This document shows, one piece after another, positions 15,949 to 23,111 of a DNA stretch of 36,436 nt (its first letter is position 1; each line of letters starts with the position of its first letter). A program made the translations under genes and the position numbers. Source of the stretch: a bacterium (GTDB lineage Bacteria; Bacillota_I; Bacilli_A; RF39; UBA660); the NCBI GenBank assembly GCA_029218465.1, contig JAQXRJ010000048.1, positions 1-36,436 on the forward strand. Direction: 5' to 3'. Under the pieces are notes generated by a model. The model was not told the origin of the DNA. It saw only the letters and a program-made list of their open reading frames with translations, and ran no database searches.

Positions 15949-16241
15949 TATTTAAACAATCTATTAAATAAACTTTCTTCTTTATTTTTTCTTTTTATAT
16001 CCTCAATATACGAAAAAGATATAATGGTTCCTTTTATTGAAATATTGCCTTGCATTGTATCTAATTTTACAAGTTCTAAATCTAATCCTTTTATTACCAA
16101 ATGTCCCATTGTAGTTTCTATCAAAAATTCTTCACTATCAAAATTATCTATTTTTTTAACCCCTGTTACTATTAAGTTTTTTCTTTCTACCATATTTATA
16201 CTATGATTATAATTATTAACTATATTATCTTGCCTATCCAT
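15948..16241 (-). CDS. yabP: Sporulation protein YabP
   Basis: A 97-aa YabP/YqfC-family protein. Matching family positions include HSINMVERKNLIVTGVKKIDNFD followed by EEFLIETTMGHLVIKGLDLELVKLD and ISIKGTIISFSYIED, the repeated beta-strand pattern of the family. In Bacillus, yabP is expressed in the mother cell and supports cortex formation with YabQ. The next gene is yabQ, overlapping by one base. The ribosome binding site is AGGAGG, and a SigE-like promoter candidate lies between it and the spoVG terminator. Length matches the family. Confidence 0.92.
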   Translation of the reverse strand: MDRQDNIVNNYNHSINMVERKNLIVTGVKKIDNFDSEEFLIETTMGHLVIKGLDLELVKLDTMQGNISIKGTIISFSYIEDIKRKNKEESLFNRLFK

Positions 16242-16258
16242 ACTTTTCCTCCTAAGAA

Positions 16259-16287
16259 ATAATATGAGTTAACTCTTAAAAACATAA
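16259..16287 (-). promoter_or_regulatory. SigE-like promoter candidate of yabPQ
   Basis: Minus strand TTATGTT (16287-16281), 14-base spacer, CATATTAT (16266-16259). The -10 is identical to that before gerQ. A perfect GAGTTAACTC palindrome lies in the spacer. Confidence 0.4.
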
Positions 16288-16290
16288 CAA

Positions 16291-16314
16291 AAAAAGAGAC
16301 ATTTGTCTCTAAAA
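16291..16314 (-). terminator. Terminator after spoVG
   Basis: Minus strand AGAGAC, 4-base loop, GTCTCT followed by TTTTTTT. Clear intrinsic terminator just after the spoVG stop. Confidence 0.9.
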
Positions 16315-16316
16315 TA

Positions 16317-16595
16317 TTATTCCTCTGTTGACGACTCATCTTCAGCATTTTTATATGCTTCAAATATAGCATTTTCAAACATAGTTCTCACTTCTGGATT
16401 AATTGGATGTGCTATGTCTCTATATCCGCCAACAGCTGTTTTTCTACTTGGCATTGCAATGAATAGACCATTATCTCCTTCTATAATTCTAATATCATGA
16501 ACTGCAAAACTATCATCTAATAATACTGATGCAATTCCTTTCATACGTGATCCTTCTTTTTCAATCTTACGTACATTTACTGATGTTATTTTCAT
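16317..16595 (-). CDS. spoVG: SpoVG RNA/DNA-binding regulator
   Basis: A 92-aa SpoVG. The family core is nearly complete: [53 protein letters not shown] and a final helix. SpoVG binds nucleic acid and affects septation, sporulation and many post-transcriptional targets in Firmicutes. It is a few residues shorter at the C-terminus than the Bacillus form. It follows veg and yabG as in Bacillus, is preceded by a likely SigA-type promoter (TTGCAA, 17 bases, TAATAT) and has a strong ribosome binding site (GGGAGG). I see no Bacillus-like SigH promoter. Confidence 0.98.
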   Translation of the reverse strand: MKITSVNVRKIEKEGSRMKGIASVLLDDSFAVHDIRIIEGDNGLFIAMPSRKTAVGGYRDIAHPINPEVRTMFENAIFEAYKNAEDESSTEE

Positions 16596-16681
16596 TAACG
16601 TATCCTCCCTCTTAAAGCAATAACTTTACAAATATATATTATAATAATTTAATTTAAATTGCAATATTTATTTATAATCAT

Positions 16682-16708
16682 AATAAAAAAATACAAAATT
16701 ATTTTGTA
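16682..16708 (-). terminator. Weak terminator after veg
   Basis: Minus strand TACAAAATAATTTTGTA forms an A-T-rich stem followed by seven T. It overlaps the veg stop codon. Confidence 0.5.
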
Positions 16709-16920
16709 AATATTTCCAAATTTTCAGTAAGTACGTCATTATAACTAAAGCTTTTTATTTGATTGTTATTATTTGATATTTTAATAGTAAAAACGTAATT
16801 ATATACCTTTTCAATTATTCCATCAAATTCTTCTGTTTGATTCCTACTCCCATTAAATTTAAAACGCAATTCTTTTCCTAAATTTTTTTCAATACTAGTC
16901 TTTATTTTTTTTATGTTCAT
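16699..16920 (-). CDS. veg: Veg protein, biofilm/spore-related small protein
   Basis: A 73-aa Veg-family protein: N-terminal helix IKKIKTSIEKNLGKEL, then a small Sm-like beta domain RFKFNGSRNQTEEFDGIIEKVYNYVFTIKI and SFSYNDVLTENLEIF. Bacillus Veg influences biofilm matrix genes and germination outgrowth; the mechanism is not well known. The ATG overlaps the yabG stop codon (ATGA), so it is translationally coupled here and not led by the strong separate promoter known in Bacillus. Length is slightly below the Bacillus protein (86 aa). Confidence 0.9.
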   Translation of the reverse strand: MNIKKIKTSIEKNLGKELRFKFNGSRNQTEEFDGIIEKVYNYVFTIKISNNNNQIKSFSYNDVLTENLEIFTK

Positions 16921-17705
16921 CTTGGATATCCGGTGTACATCATACCATTAGTTATAATGCCACCCATTCCCTCCTCTTTATATTTTGTTTTTGAAAGAAT
17001 TTTAATTATATCTATTGGTTTATCTCTTGTTGACAGTGCTATTGATGAAGCTATTATTGCAGGATCCAACGCATGAATATTAACTCTTTTTGGACTACTT
17101 GCAAAATTAGCACCTTCTTTTATTAATTCTTCATAATACGATTGACACGCACCAGCTATAATAATTAATTTGTCTTGCGATTTTTCATATTCTCTAGCTT
17201 TTTTTATAGCTTCTACAAAATATTTACTATTTCTATAATTATCTATGTTTTTCTTATCTTTACTATCCTTATAGAAAAAATCATGTCCAGTTATTACAAT
17301 AATATTAGGATGTAATTTTTCTAAATATTTATTTATTTCTTTTGGTATGTCTTCTTCATTCAATTTAACACCATATGCTTGAACTTTCATTTTTTTATAA
17401 AAATTCATACATCTATTTAAATATTCATCATCCCCATCAAAATGGACTATTTTTCCTGGTAAATAAAAAAAGGAATCCCTATCTAGTCTTAAACTTTCAT
17501 TTGTTTGACTAACTATAAAATTATCATTCGAATCTAAATCAAGAGATTCTTTTAATAAATTTAAATCACTTGCGGGACTATCTGCATATAATCTTACTTC
17601 AACGCCTTTTAAATAAACAATATCATTATCAATTGATGTAATTTTAAAAATAGTATCATTATTATATGACTTTCTTGTTACTAAATCACCTATTTTAAAA
17701 AGCAT
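16917..17705 (-). CDS. yabG: Sporulation-specific protease YabG
   Basis: A 262-aa YabG, the cysteine protease of family U57 that trims spore coat proteins in late sporulation. Conserved stretches are FKIGDLVTRKSYNNDTIFKI at the N-terminus, PGKIVHFDGDDEYLNRCMNFYK, IVITGHDFFY, the candidate catalytic IIAGACQSYYEELIKEGANFASSP with Cys, and VNIHALDPAIIA with His. I start at the second ATG (17705), because GGGTGATG serves as its ribosome binding site and the N-terminus then matches the family. The frame extends to 17717. A SigE-like promoter candidate lies just upstream. It is slightly shorter than the Bacillus protein (290 aa). Confidence 0.95.
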   Translation of the reverse strand: MLFKIGDLVTRKSYNNDTIFKITSIDNDIVYLKGVEVRLYADSPASDLNLLKESLDLDSNDNFIVSQTNESLRLDRDSFFYLPGKIVHFDGDDEYLNRCMNFYKKMKVQAYGVKLNEEDIPKEINKYLEKLHPNIIVITGHDFFYKDSKDKKNIDNYRNSKYFVEAIKKAREYEKSQDKLIIIAGACQSYYEELIKEGANFASSPKRVNIHALDPAIIASSIALSTRDKPIDIIKILSKTKYKEEGMGGIITNGMMYTGYPR

Positions 17706-17720
17706 AACATCACCCATGTA

Positions 17721-17748
17721 ATATTATGCTTTTAGTTATATATTATTC
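17721..17748 (-). promoter_or_regulatory. SigE-like promoter candidate of yabG
   Basis: Minus strand GAATAAT (17748-17742), 13-base spacer, CATAATAT (17728-17721). Same layout as the gerQ candidate. In Bacillus yabG is under the late mother-cell factor SigK, whose -10 is similar, so the exact sigma factor is uncertain. Confidence 0.4.
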
Positions 17749-18515
17749 GAAATATCTATAAATATATCTAATGGTATTTGTTCAGCTCTAACTGATATAT
17801 CTAGACTATATTTATTTAGAATTTTATTTATTTTTTCTATATTATATTCCTTTAAATTATTTTTTAAAGTTTTTCTTTTAAATTTAAAACAGTCTTTTAT
17901 AAATTTCAAAAATTTATCCATATCTTTTATTTTTTTAACATTTTTTTTTGGTCTCAATAACAATATTGAACTATCAACATTCGGTTTTGGATAAAAATAA
18001 TTTTTACTCACATCAAATAATTTTTTTATATCAAAATAATAGTTTAAAAAAACAGTTATTTGCCCATATTCTTTATTTCCTGGTGTACTACTAAACCTAT
18101 TTGCTACTTCTTTTTGAACCATAATTAAAATATTTTCAAAATTCACTTTAGAATCAATTATTTTTTCTATTATTGGTGTTGTTATATAATATGGAATATT
18201 AGCAATTAGATGAATTTTTTTATATTTATATTTGCTTATATCTTCTTTAATATTTCTTTTTAAGAAATCATCCCAAATAATATTTAATTTTTCTTTATTG
18301 ATATTGTCTAATTTTTTTTCTAATTCTTTATCAATTTCGTATGCTAGTACTTTGCATTTTTTTACTAGTTCTTTTGTCAAAGATCCTGCTCCAGGTCCAA
18401 TTTCTATAATTAAATCATTATTATTGATTTCTACAGAATTTATTATTCTTTCAATTAAATTAATATCACTTATGAAATTCTGACCAAATTTCTTTTTAAA
18501 ATTATGTTTTTCCAT
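17736..18515 (-). CDS. rsmA: 16S rRNA dimethyladenosine transferase RsmA (KsgA)
   Basis: A 259-aa methyltransferase that dimethylates two adjacent adenines in helix 45 of 16S rRNA, using SAM, late in small subunit assembly. The start at 18515 gives the family N-terminus KHNFKKKFGQNFISD; the frame extends to 18542 but AGGTAAGA sits before the chosen ATG. The SAM motif is IIEIGPGAGSLTKEL, and the catalytic motif is NIPYYITTPII. The C-terminal helical domain (from about 195) is Lys-rich. In Bacillus ksgA lies between rnmV and yabG; here rnmV is absent. Confidence 0.97.
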   Translation of the reverse strand: MEKHNFKKKFGQNFISDINLIERIINSVEINNNDLIIEIGPGAGSLTKELVKKCKVLAYEIDKELEKKLDNINKEKLNIIWDDFLKRNIKEDISKYKYKKIHLIANIPYYITTPIIEKIIDSKVNFENILIMVQKEVANRFSSTPGNKEYGQITVFLNYYFDIKKLFDVSKNYFYPKPNVDSSILLLRPKKNVKKIKDMDKFLKFIKDCFKFKRKTLKNNLKEYNIEKINKILNKYSLDISVRAEQIPLDIFIDISNNI

Positions 18516-18548
18516 ATTCTTACCTAAAATGGTAAAGTACAAAATACT

Positions 18549-19127
18549 TTACCAACTCCATCTTATTATTTCATATGTAACGTTTTGTTTTCCTACAATT
18601 TTTGATGCTTTTGTTTCAGTTTCTACTAAAAAGTCCATCTTTGTACCTCTTATTGCACCACCTCTATCAAGTGCAATTGCCAAAATTTCATCGCCTAATG
18701 TAGAATTTGTTATTTTTATAATTGTACCACAAGGAATTCTACTATCTGTTGCAACTATATTTACGTTGCCATATTCTGAATCATTAAAATATATATTTCC
18801 ATTTTTCACATTTTGTCTTGGTGAACAGCCAGTTTTTCCGCTACATCCAACACAATCAGGTCCATATCCTGTCATTATGCCATTAAATTTAACTGGCATA
18901 GTTGAACCATATTTAATGACTTCATCAAATGATCTTACATTTTTTGTCTCTATTATATCTTTATTATATTTTGATACTAAATGTATAGCTTGTATTGATC
19001 TTACATTTGATATATCTTCTATAGTTATTACTTCATTATTGTATCCTGATGCAATTACTACAAACAATAATATTACAAAAGTTATATATATTAATAGTTT
19101 TTTTATTATTTTTAAACTATTTTTCAT
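18549..19127 (-). CDS. Exported 3D-domain protein (possible lytic transglycosylase, YabE-like position)
   Basis: A 192-aa protein with an N-terminal membrane or signal segment (about residues 9-27) and a C-terminal 3D domain named for three Asp residues. These appear as IVATDSRIPCGT, ALDRGGAIRG and KMDFLV. The domain is related to MltA-type lytic transglycosylases that cut glycan strands. A Cys-rich loop GPDCVGCSGKTGCSP precedes it. Bacillus has the 3D/G5 protein YabE at this place between tatD and rnmV-ksgA, but this protein lacks G5 and DUF348 domains. I start at the ATG at 19127, which has AAAGGTGG before it, not the in-frame GTG at 19136. Confidence 0.85.
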   Translation of the reverse strand: MKNSLKIIKKLLIYITFVILLFVVIASGYNNEVITIEDISNVRSIQAIHLVSKYNKDIIETKNVRSFDEVIKYGSTMPVKFNGIMTGYGPDCVGCSGKTGCSPRQNVKNGNIYFNDSEYGNVNIVATDSRIPCGTIIKITNSTLGDEILAIALDRGGAIRGTKMDFLVETETKASKIVGKQNVTYEIIRWSW

Positions 19128-19206
19128 AAAATCCACCTTTATTCATCTTGAATATAACATATCAAATTATTTAAGTCAATTAATCTTTATTAAAATAATT
19201 ATTTTA

Positions 19207-19977
19207 TTATTTATATATTATTTTTTCTAAATTAAATAATCTAATTGCATTTTGACTTGTATTTTTTTCTACTTCTTCCAAGGATATTTTTTTTATTTCT
19301 GATAATTTTTTTGCAATTATTGGAATGTTTTTGGATTCATTTTTTGTACCTCTATATGGCTCCGGTGTTAAATATGGACTATCTGTTTCTAGCATAATTT
19401 TATTAATATCTAAATCTTTTATAATATACCCAAGATTAGAATTTTTAAATGTTATGACACCTCCTATACCTATATAATATCCCATATCAATGTATTTTTT
19501 TAGTGTTTCTTTACTACCATTAAAACAATGTATAATTCCTTTTAAATTATGCTTTGAAAGAATATTTATAGTATCTAAAGTTGCATCTCTTGTGTGTATT
19601 ACAATAGGCATATTTAATTCTTTTGCAATACGTAGTTGTTTCTCAAATAATTCAATTTGCTGGTTTTTTGAATCTTTTTCATAATGATAATCTAATCCAA
19701 TTTCCCCAATGCCAACTATTTTTTTTGTATTTTTTGCTAATTTTCTTATATAATCTAAATCATTATTTGTATAATTATTAATTTCTTCAGGATGAAGACC
19801 TATTGTTAAAAATATATTATTATATTTTTCTATTAATTCAAGGCCTTCATTTATTGTATTAACTGAGCAGCAACTTACAATTAAATATTTAACATTATTG
19901 TTTAAAGCATTTTGAATAACTTCATCTATATTGTTATAATCATATTTTGAAATATGTGTATGTGAATCTATATACAT
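19207..19977 (-). CDS. tatD: TatD-family metal-dependent DNase
   Basis: A 256-aa TIM-barrel nuclease of the TatD family, likely a 3'-5' exonuclease or D-aminoacyl-tRNA-related hydrolase with a two-metal site. Metal ligands are visible: YIDSHTHIS at the start, VGIGEIGLDYHY, PIVIHTRDA, IIHCFNGS, and the late MLETDSPYLTPEPYRG. The C-terminal helix is typical. It has AGGAGG before the ATG. A terminator separates it from the metG unit upstream, unlike the direct metS-yabD order in Bacillus, although the neighbour order is the same. Confidence 0.95.
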   Translation of the reverse strand: MYIDSHTHISKYDYNNIDEVIQNALNNNVKYLIVSCCSVNTINEGLELIEKYNNIFLTIGLHPEEINNYTNNDLDYIRKLAKNTKKIVGIGEIGLDYHYEKDSKNQQIELFEKQLRIAKELNMPIVIHTRDATLDTINILSKHNLKGIIHCFNGSKETLKKYIDMGYYIGIGGVITFKNSNLGYIIKDLDINKIMLETDSPYLTPEPYRGTKNESKNIPIIAKKLSEIKKISLEEVEKNTSQNAIRLFNLEKIIYK

Positions 19978-19993
19978 TTTTCCTCCTATTACT

Positions 19994-20019
19994 TAAAAAA
20001 AAAGATATCAAATATCTTT
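19994..20019 (-). terminator. Terminator after the 55-aa gene
   Basis: Minus strand AAAGATAT, 3-base loop, ATATCTTT followed by a long T run. It ends the T-box-dut-metG-orf55 unit before tatD. Confidence 0.75.
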
Positions 20020-20025
20020 AAATTA

Positions 20026-20193
20026 TTAATTACATTTCTTTTTATTAAAAAATACAAGTCTAATATAACAAATCAATAAAAATATGCCATATATTAAATC
20101 TGGAACACATTTTGTATTCACAAATTGTAATATAAAATATAATCCAAATATTAAAAGTAGTACTACTGGGTCAATTCGATTATTTACAAACAT
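20026..20193 (-). CDS. 55-aa predicted membrane protein, unknown
   Basis: A short frame that I support from its ribosome binding site (AGAAAGGATAAAATT before ATG) and its composition. Residues 9-25 (PVVLLLIFGLYFILQF) and 31-49 (PDLIYGIFLLICYIRLVFF) are two hydrophobic helices, joined by NTKCV, with a Lys-rich end KKKCN. Such a topology puts both ends on one side of the membrane. No family is recognised. It lies 97 bases after metG and just before a terminator. The gap 20194-20290 is a T- and A-rich tract with no clear hairpin. Confidence 0.65.
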   Translation of the reverse strand: MFVNNRIDPVVLLLIFGLYFILQFVNTKCVPDLIYGIFLLICYIRLVFFNKKKCN

Positions 20194-20290
20194 AATTTTA
20201 TCCTTTCTTACTACCTATACATAATAACACATAGTTGATTTTTTTTAAACTATTTTTCTATTTTTTTTTAATGTTTACAGTTTTATTACA

Positions 20291-21808
20291 TTATTTTTCT
20301 ATTCTCATAAATAGTGGAGACGATTTATTTGTTTTATAAACATTCTTTTCATTATATTTATTGGTTTTATCGTCAATGTTTAATTGTTTAAATATTTTCT
20401 TTGATGTATCCGGCATAAAAGGTTCCAGAAAAATAGCACATACTCTTATTGATTCTAATAAATTATATAAAACTTTTTTTAATCTTTCTTTTAGAGAATC
20501 ATCTTTAGCCAAAACCCATGGAGTAGTTTCATCTATATACTTATTACTTCTTCTTAATAAATCAAATATTATGTCTAATGCTGCTCCTATTTCAAATTTA
20601 TCCATTTTTTGTTCAATATTTTTATCTAATTCATTTATCATATTTATTAAATCATTATCTATAAATTCTTTTTCTTTTGTATTACATATTTTCCCATCAA
20701 AATATTTTTGAGTCATTGATATTGTTCTATTTACTAAATTGCCTAATATGTTAGCTAAATCACTATTAATTCTATCAATTAACAATTCCTTAGTTAAGTT
20801 ACCATCATTAGCATACGGAATTTCATGAAGCACATAATATCTTATTGCATCAACTCCAAATTCTTTTACCAAATCGTCTGCATATAAAATATTTCCTTTT
20901 GATTTGCTCATTTTGTCATTTCCAAATAATAACCAAGGATGTCCAAAAACCTGTTTAGGCAATGGTATATCTAATGACATCAAGAAACAAGGCCAATAAA
21001 TAGTATGAAATCTTACAATATCCTTCCCAATCAAATGTAAATCAGCTGGCCAATATTTTTTGAATTCTTCAGTAGGGTTATTAACATCATATCCTATGTT
21101 TGTTATGTAATTTGTTAATGCATCTAACCATACATATACTACATGTTTAGGATTAAAATCTACTGGTATTCCCCATTTAAAACTAGTTCTTGAAACGCAT
21201 AAATCTTGAAGTCCAGGTTTGATGAAATTATTTATCATTTCATTTTTTCTTGATTCCGGCATAATAAACTCTGGATGTTGATTATAATACTTTATTAACC
21301 TATCCTGATATTTGGACAATTTAAAAAAGTATGCTTCTTCACTTGCTTTTTGTACTTCTCTTCCGCAATCTGGACATTTTCCATCAATTAATTGACTTTC
21401 AGTAAAGAAAGATTCACATGGAGTACAATATAATCCTTCATATTTGCCTAAATATATATCTCCATTATCATACATTTTTTTAAATATCTTTTGAACCTGT
21501 TTTTCGTGCATTGGGTTAGTTGTTCTTACAAATCTATCATATGATGTATTCATTATATCCCAAATATTTTTAATTTGTAATGAAACTTCATCAACATATT
21601 GTTGTGGAGTTATTCCTTTTTCCTTTGCTTTTAATTCTATCTTTTCACCATGCTCATCAGTTCCAGTTTGAAAATATACATCATATCCTTTTAATCTTTT
21701 ATATCTAGCAATAGAATCTGCTAAAACTATTTCATATGTATTCCCAATATGTGGTTTTCCTGATGTGTATGCAATTGCTGTTGAAATATAATATTTTTCT
21801 TTATTCAT
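20291..21808 (-). CDS. metG: Methionyl-tRNA synthetase
   Basis: A 505-aa class I synthetase that charges tRNA-Met. The HIGH signature is KPHIGNTYEIVLADSIARYKR (HIGN), and KMSKSKGN is the second ATP site. The zinc knuckle in the connective domain is of the four-Cys kind, CTPCESFF and later CPDCGRE. The anticodon-binding helical domain runs from about 350. It lacks the C-terminal EMAP-like tRNA-binding domain of the Bacillus enzyme (664 aa). Its ATG overlaps the dut stop (ATGA). The two share a T-box leader, so both should rise when uncharged tRNA accumulates. Confidence 0.97.
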   Translation of the reverse strand: MNKEKYYISTAIAYTSGKPHIGNTYEIVLADSIARYKRLKGYDVYFQTGTDEHGEKIELKAKEKGITPQQYVDEVSLQIKNIWDIMNTSYDRFVRTTNPMHEKQVQKIFKKMYDNGDIYLGKYEGLYCTPCESFFTESQLIDGKCPDCGREVQKASEEAYFFKLSKYQDRLIKYYNQHPEFIMPESRKNEMINNFIKPGLQDLCVSRTSFKWGIPVDFNPKHVVYVWLDALTNYITNIGYDVNNPTEEFKKYWPADLHLIGKDIVRFHTIYWPCFLMSLDIPLPKQVFGHPWLLFGNDKMSKSKGNILYADDLVKEFGVDAIRYYVLHEIPYANDGNLTKELLIDRINSDLANILGNLVNRTISMTQKYFDGKICNTKEKEFIDNDLINMINELDKNIEQKMDKFEIGAALDIIFDLLRRSNKYIDETTPWVLAKDDSLKERLKKVLYNLLESIRVCAIFLEPFMPDTSKKIFKQLNIDDKTNKYNEKNVYKTNKSSPLFMRIEK

Positions 21809-22290
21809 AATTCTCCCTTTCCAGTTGACCCAAGCCCACCTGTTCTTTTATTATTAGCATCATCACCGTCAACTGTTAAATATTTTATAAAAATACCTTG
21901 TATTATTTTTTCTCCTTTTTTTATTATGAAATCTTTTTTTGATGAATTGTATAATTTAATCCATATATGACCTTCATTATTTTCATTATTATAATAATCA
22001 CTATCGATTACGCCTATTTGATTTGACATCCGAATATTATATTTAAATCCTAAACTGCTTCTAATCATTAGAAGTAATACTTCATCGTTATTCATATAAG
22101 CTTTTATAGCCAGTGGAATCTTCAAAGATTTTCCTGCTGGAATTATATAATCTTTAAATGAATAAAAATCATATCCTGCAGAATTTTTTGTACTTCTTTT
22201 TGGAAGTATAACACTATTATATGATAATTCATCTTCTAAAGTGTCTTTTTTAAATTGTTCTAAACTAATTTTTTCAAAAAATCTGTTCAT
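21805..22290 (-). CDS. dut: dUTP diphosphatase (trimeric type)
   Basis: A 161-aa dUTPase that hydrolyses dUTP to dUMP, keeping uracil out of DNA and feeding dTMP synthesis. The five motifs are visible: SAGYDFYS, MIRSSLGFK, GVIDSDYYN, IIKKGEKIIQGIF and the C-terminal RTGGLGSTGKGEL that closes over the substrate. The first 35 residues form an extension beyond the core. It is the first gene after the T-box leader and is coupled to metG by a four-base overlap. dut leading a tRNA-synthetase unit is unusual; ung elsewhere in the window acts in the same protection against uracil. Confidence 0.96.
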   Translation of the reverse strand: MNRFFEKISLEQFKKDTLEDELSYNSVILPKRSTKNSAGYDFYSFKDYIIPAGKSLKIPLAIKAYMNNDEVLLLMIRSSLGFKYNIRMSNQIGVIDSDYYNNENNEGHIWIKLYNSSKKDFIIKKGEKIIQGIFIKYLTVDGDDANNKRTGGLGSTGKGEL

Positions 22291-22302
22291 ATTTCCTCCA
22301 AT

Positions 22303-22510
22303 AAAAAAAGATGGTTCTAATAAGGACCCAAAATGGGCGGTACCACCTTAATTCATAGTATACTATGCTCTTAATATTTTAACGCTTTATGCGGTCAGCT
22401 TTACTAACTAGCTCTGGAACCATCTATTATATAATTATGATCTTTTTTCACCATACAAAGATTCTCTATACATAATTTTATATAATTCTTTCCTTCATCA
22501 CTTTAAATAT
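22303..22510 (-). ncRNA. T-box leader of dut-metG
   Basis: A tRNA-sensing leader. The T-box core AAGGTGGTACCGCCC is at 22349-22335 and closely matches AGGGTGGNACCGCG. Upstream features include GATGAAGGA (22499-22491, k-turn region), AGAGA with GTATGGTGAAA (apical stem I) and a 14-base palindrome CATAGTATACTATG (22354-22367). The terminator is unusual: AGATGGTTC (22425-22417) pairs with GAACCATCT (22317-22309) and is followed by seven T. A candidate specifier AUG (22423-22421) lies in that arm, which fits methionine and metG, but a few other positions are possible. Binding of tRNA-Met would then compete directly with the terminator. Confidence 0.88.
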
Positions 22511-22516
22511 GAATTG

Positions 22517-22545
22517 ATTATAACAAATATATTTTTAAACTTCAA
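22517..22545 (-). promoter_or_regulatory. SigA-type promoter of the T-box unit
   Basis: Minus strand TTGAAG (22545-22540), 17-base spacer, TATAAT (22522-22517). It overlaps the 3' end of spoVT and lies just upstream of the T-box stem I. Confidence 0.8.
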
Positions 22546-23044
22546 GGTAATTAATTAATAAATTATTTATAATTTCAGCATTAATTATATCTGTGTCATT
22601 AATTTTCTCTTTTTTTAATAGAATAATACTTCCTATTGCATCACCATTTATAATTAATGGTTTCAATAAGAAACATAAATTATTATCAAACTCTATAGTA
22701 TTGTTTTTTATTATATCTTTTCTTTCACTTATTTCATTATAAATATATTTACTTATCTTTGTTTCATCATTTATTGTAAATATTTTTCCATTTTTAAATA
22801 AAACTTTATCTAAATCTGTTAATATTATATCAACACTACATATTTTTGCAATTATATTAATAATGTTCTCTATTGATTTATATGTTTTACTTATTAAATC
22901 TTTTTTTCTTATAAGTATTGTATCATTATCTAGAAATACTTCTAGGCAATCTCCACTTTTAATTCTTAATGAATTTCTTACTTCTTTTGGAATAACTAAT
23001 CTTCCTAATTCATCTACTCTTCTGATAATTCCCGTATTTGACAT
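22535..23044 (-). CDS. spoVT: Stage V sporulation transcription factor SpoVT
   Basis: A 169-aa AbrB-family regulator. Residues 4-50 form the swapped-hairpin DNA-binding domain: TGIIRRVDELGRLVIPKEVRNSLRIKSGDCLEVFLDND is near-identical to the Bacillus family pattern. The rest is a GAF-like domain (about 55-165). In Bacillus SpoVT acts in the forespore, fine-tuning SigG-controlled genes. Plain AbrB lacks the C-terminal GAF domain, so I prefer SpoVT. It lies near mfd as in Bacillus, with one extra gene between. A SigG-like promoter and a palindrome precede it. Confidence 0.95.
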   Translation of the reverse strand: MSNTGIIRRVDELGRLVIPKEVRNSLRIKSGDCLEVFLDNDTILIRKKDLISKTYKSIENIINIIAKICSVDIILTDLDKVLFKNGKIFTINDETKISKYIYNEISERKDIIKNNTIEFDNNLCFLLKPLIINGDAIGSIILLKKEKINDTDIINAEIINNLLINYLEV

Positions 23045-23058
23045 TTGTTACCTTCTTT

Positions 23059-23078
23059 CTAACAATAGTATTTGTTAG
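23059..23078. promoter_or_regulatory. Palindrome over the spoVT -10, possible operator
   Basis: CTAACAA (23059-23065) and TTGTTAG (23072-23078) are inverted arms separated by six bases, lying on the -10 of the SigG-like promoter. A dimeric regulator such as SpoVT itself could bind there; this is inference. Confidence 0.4.
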
Positions 23079-23095
23079 TTTGACAAAATTATTCA
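23066..23095 (-). promoter_or_regulatory. SigG-like promoter of spoVT
   Basis: Minus strand TGAATA (23095-23090), 17-base spacer, AATACTA (23072-23066). The Bacillus SigG pattern is TGAATA / CATACTA, so 12 of 13 bases agree. SpoVT is forespore-expressed in Bacillus. Confidence 0.6.
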
Positions 23096-23111
23096 AAAAT
23101 AGGATGTGAAC

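Noticed and set aside
18529-19230. Plus-strand 233-codon frame opposite the 3D-domain gene
   Set aside because: The opposite strand encodes a clear 3D domain with signal segment and ribosome binding site; the plus frame has neither.
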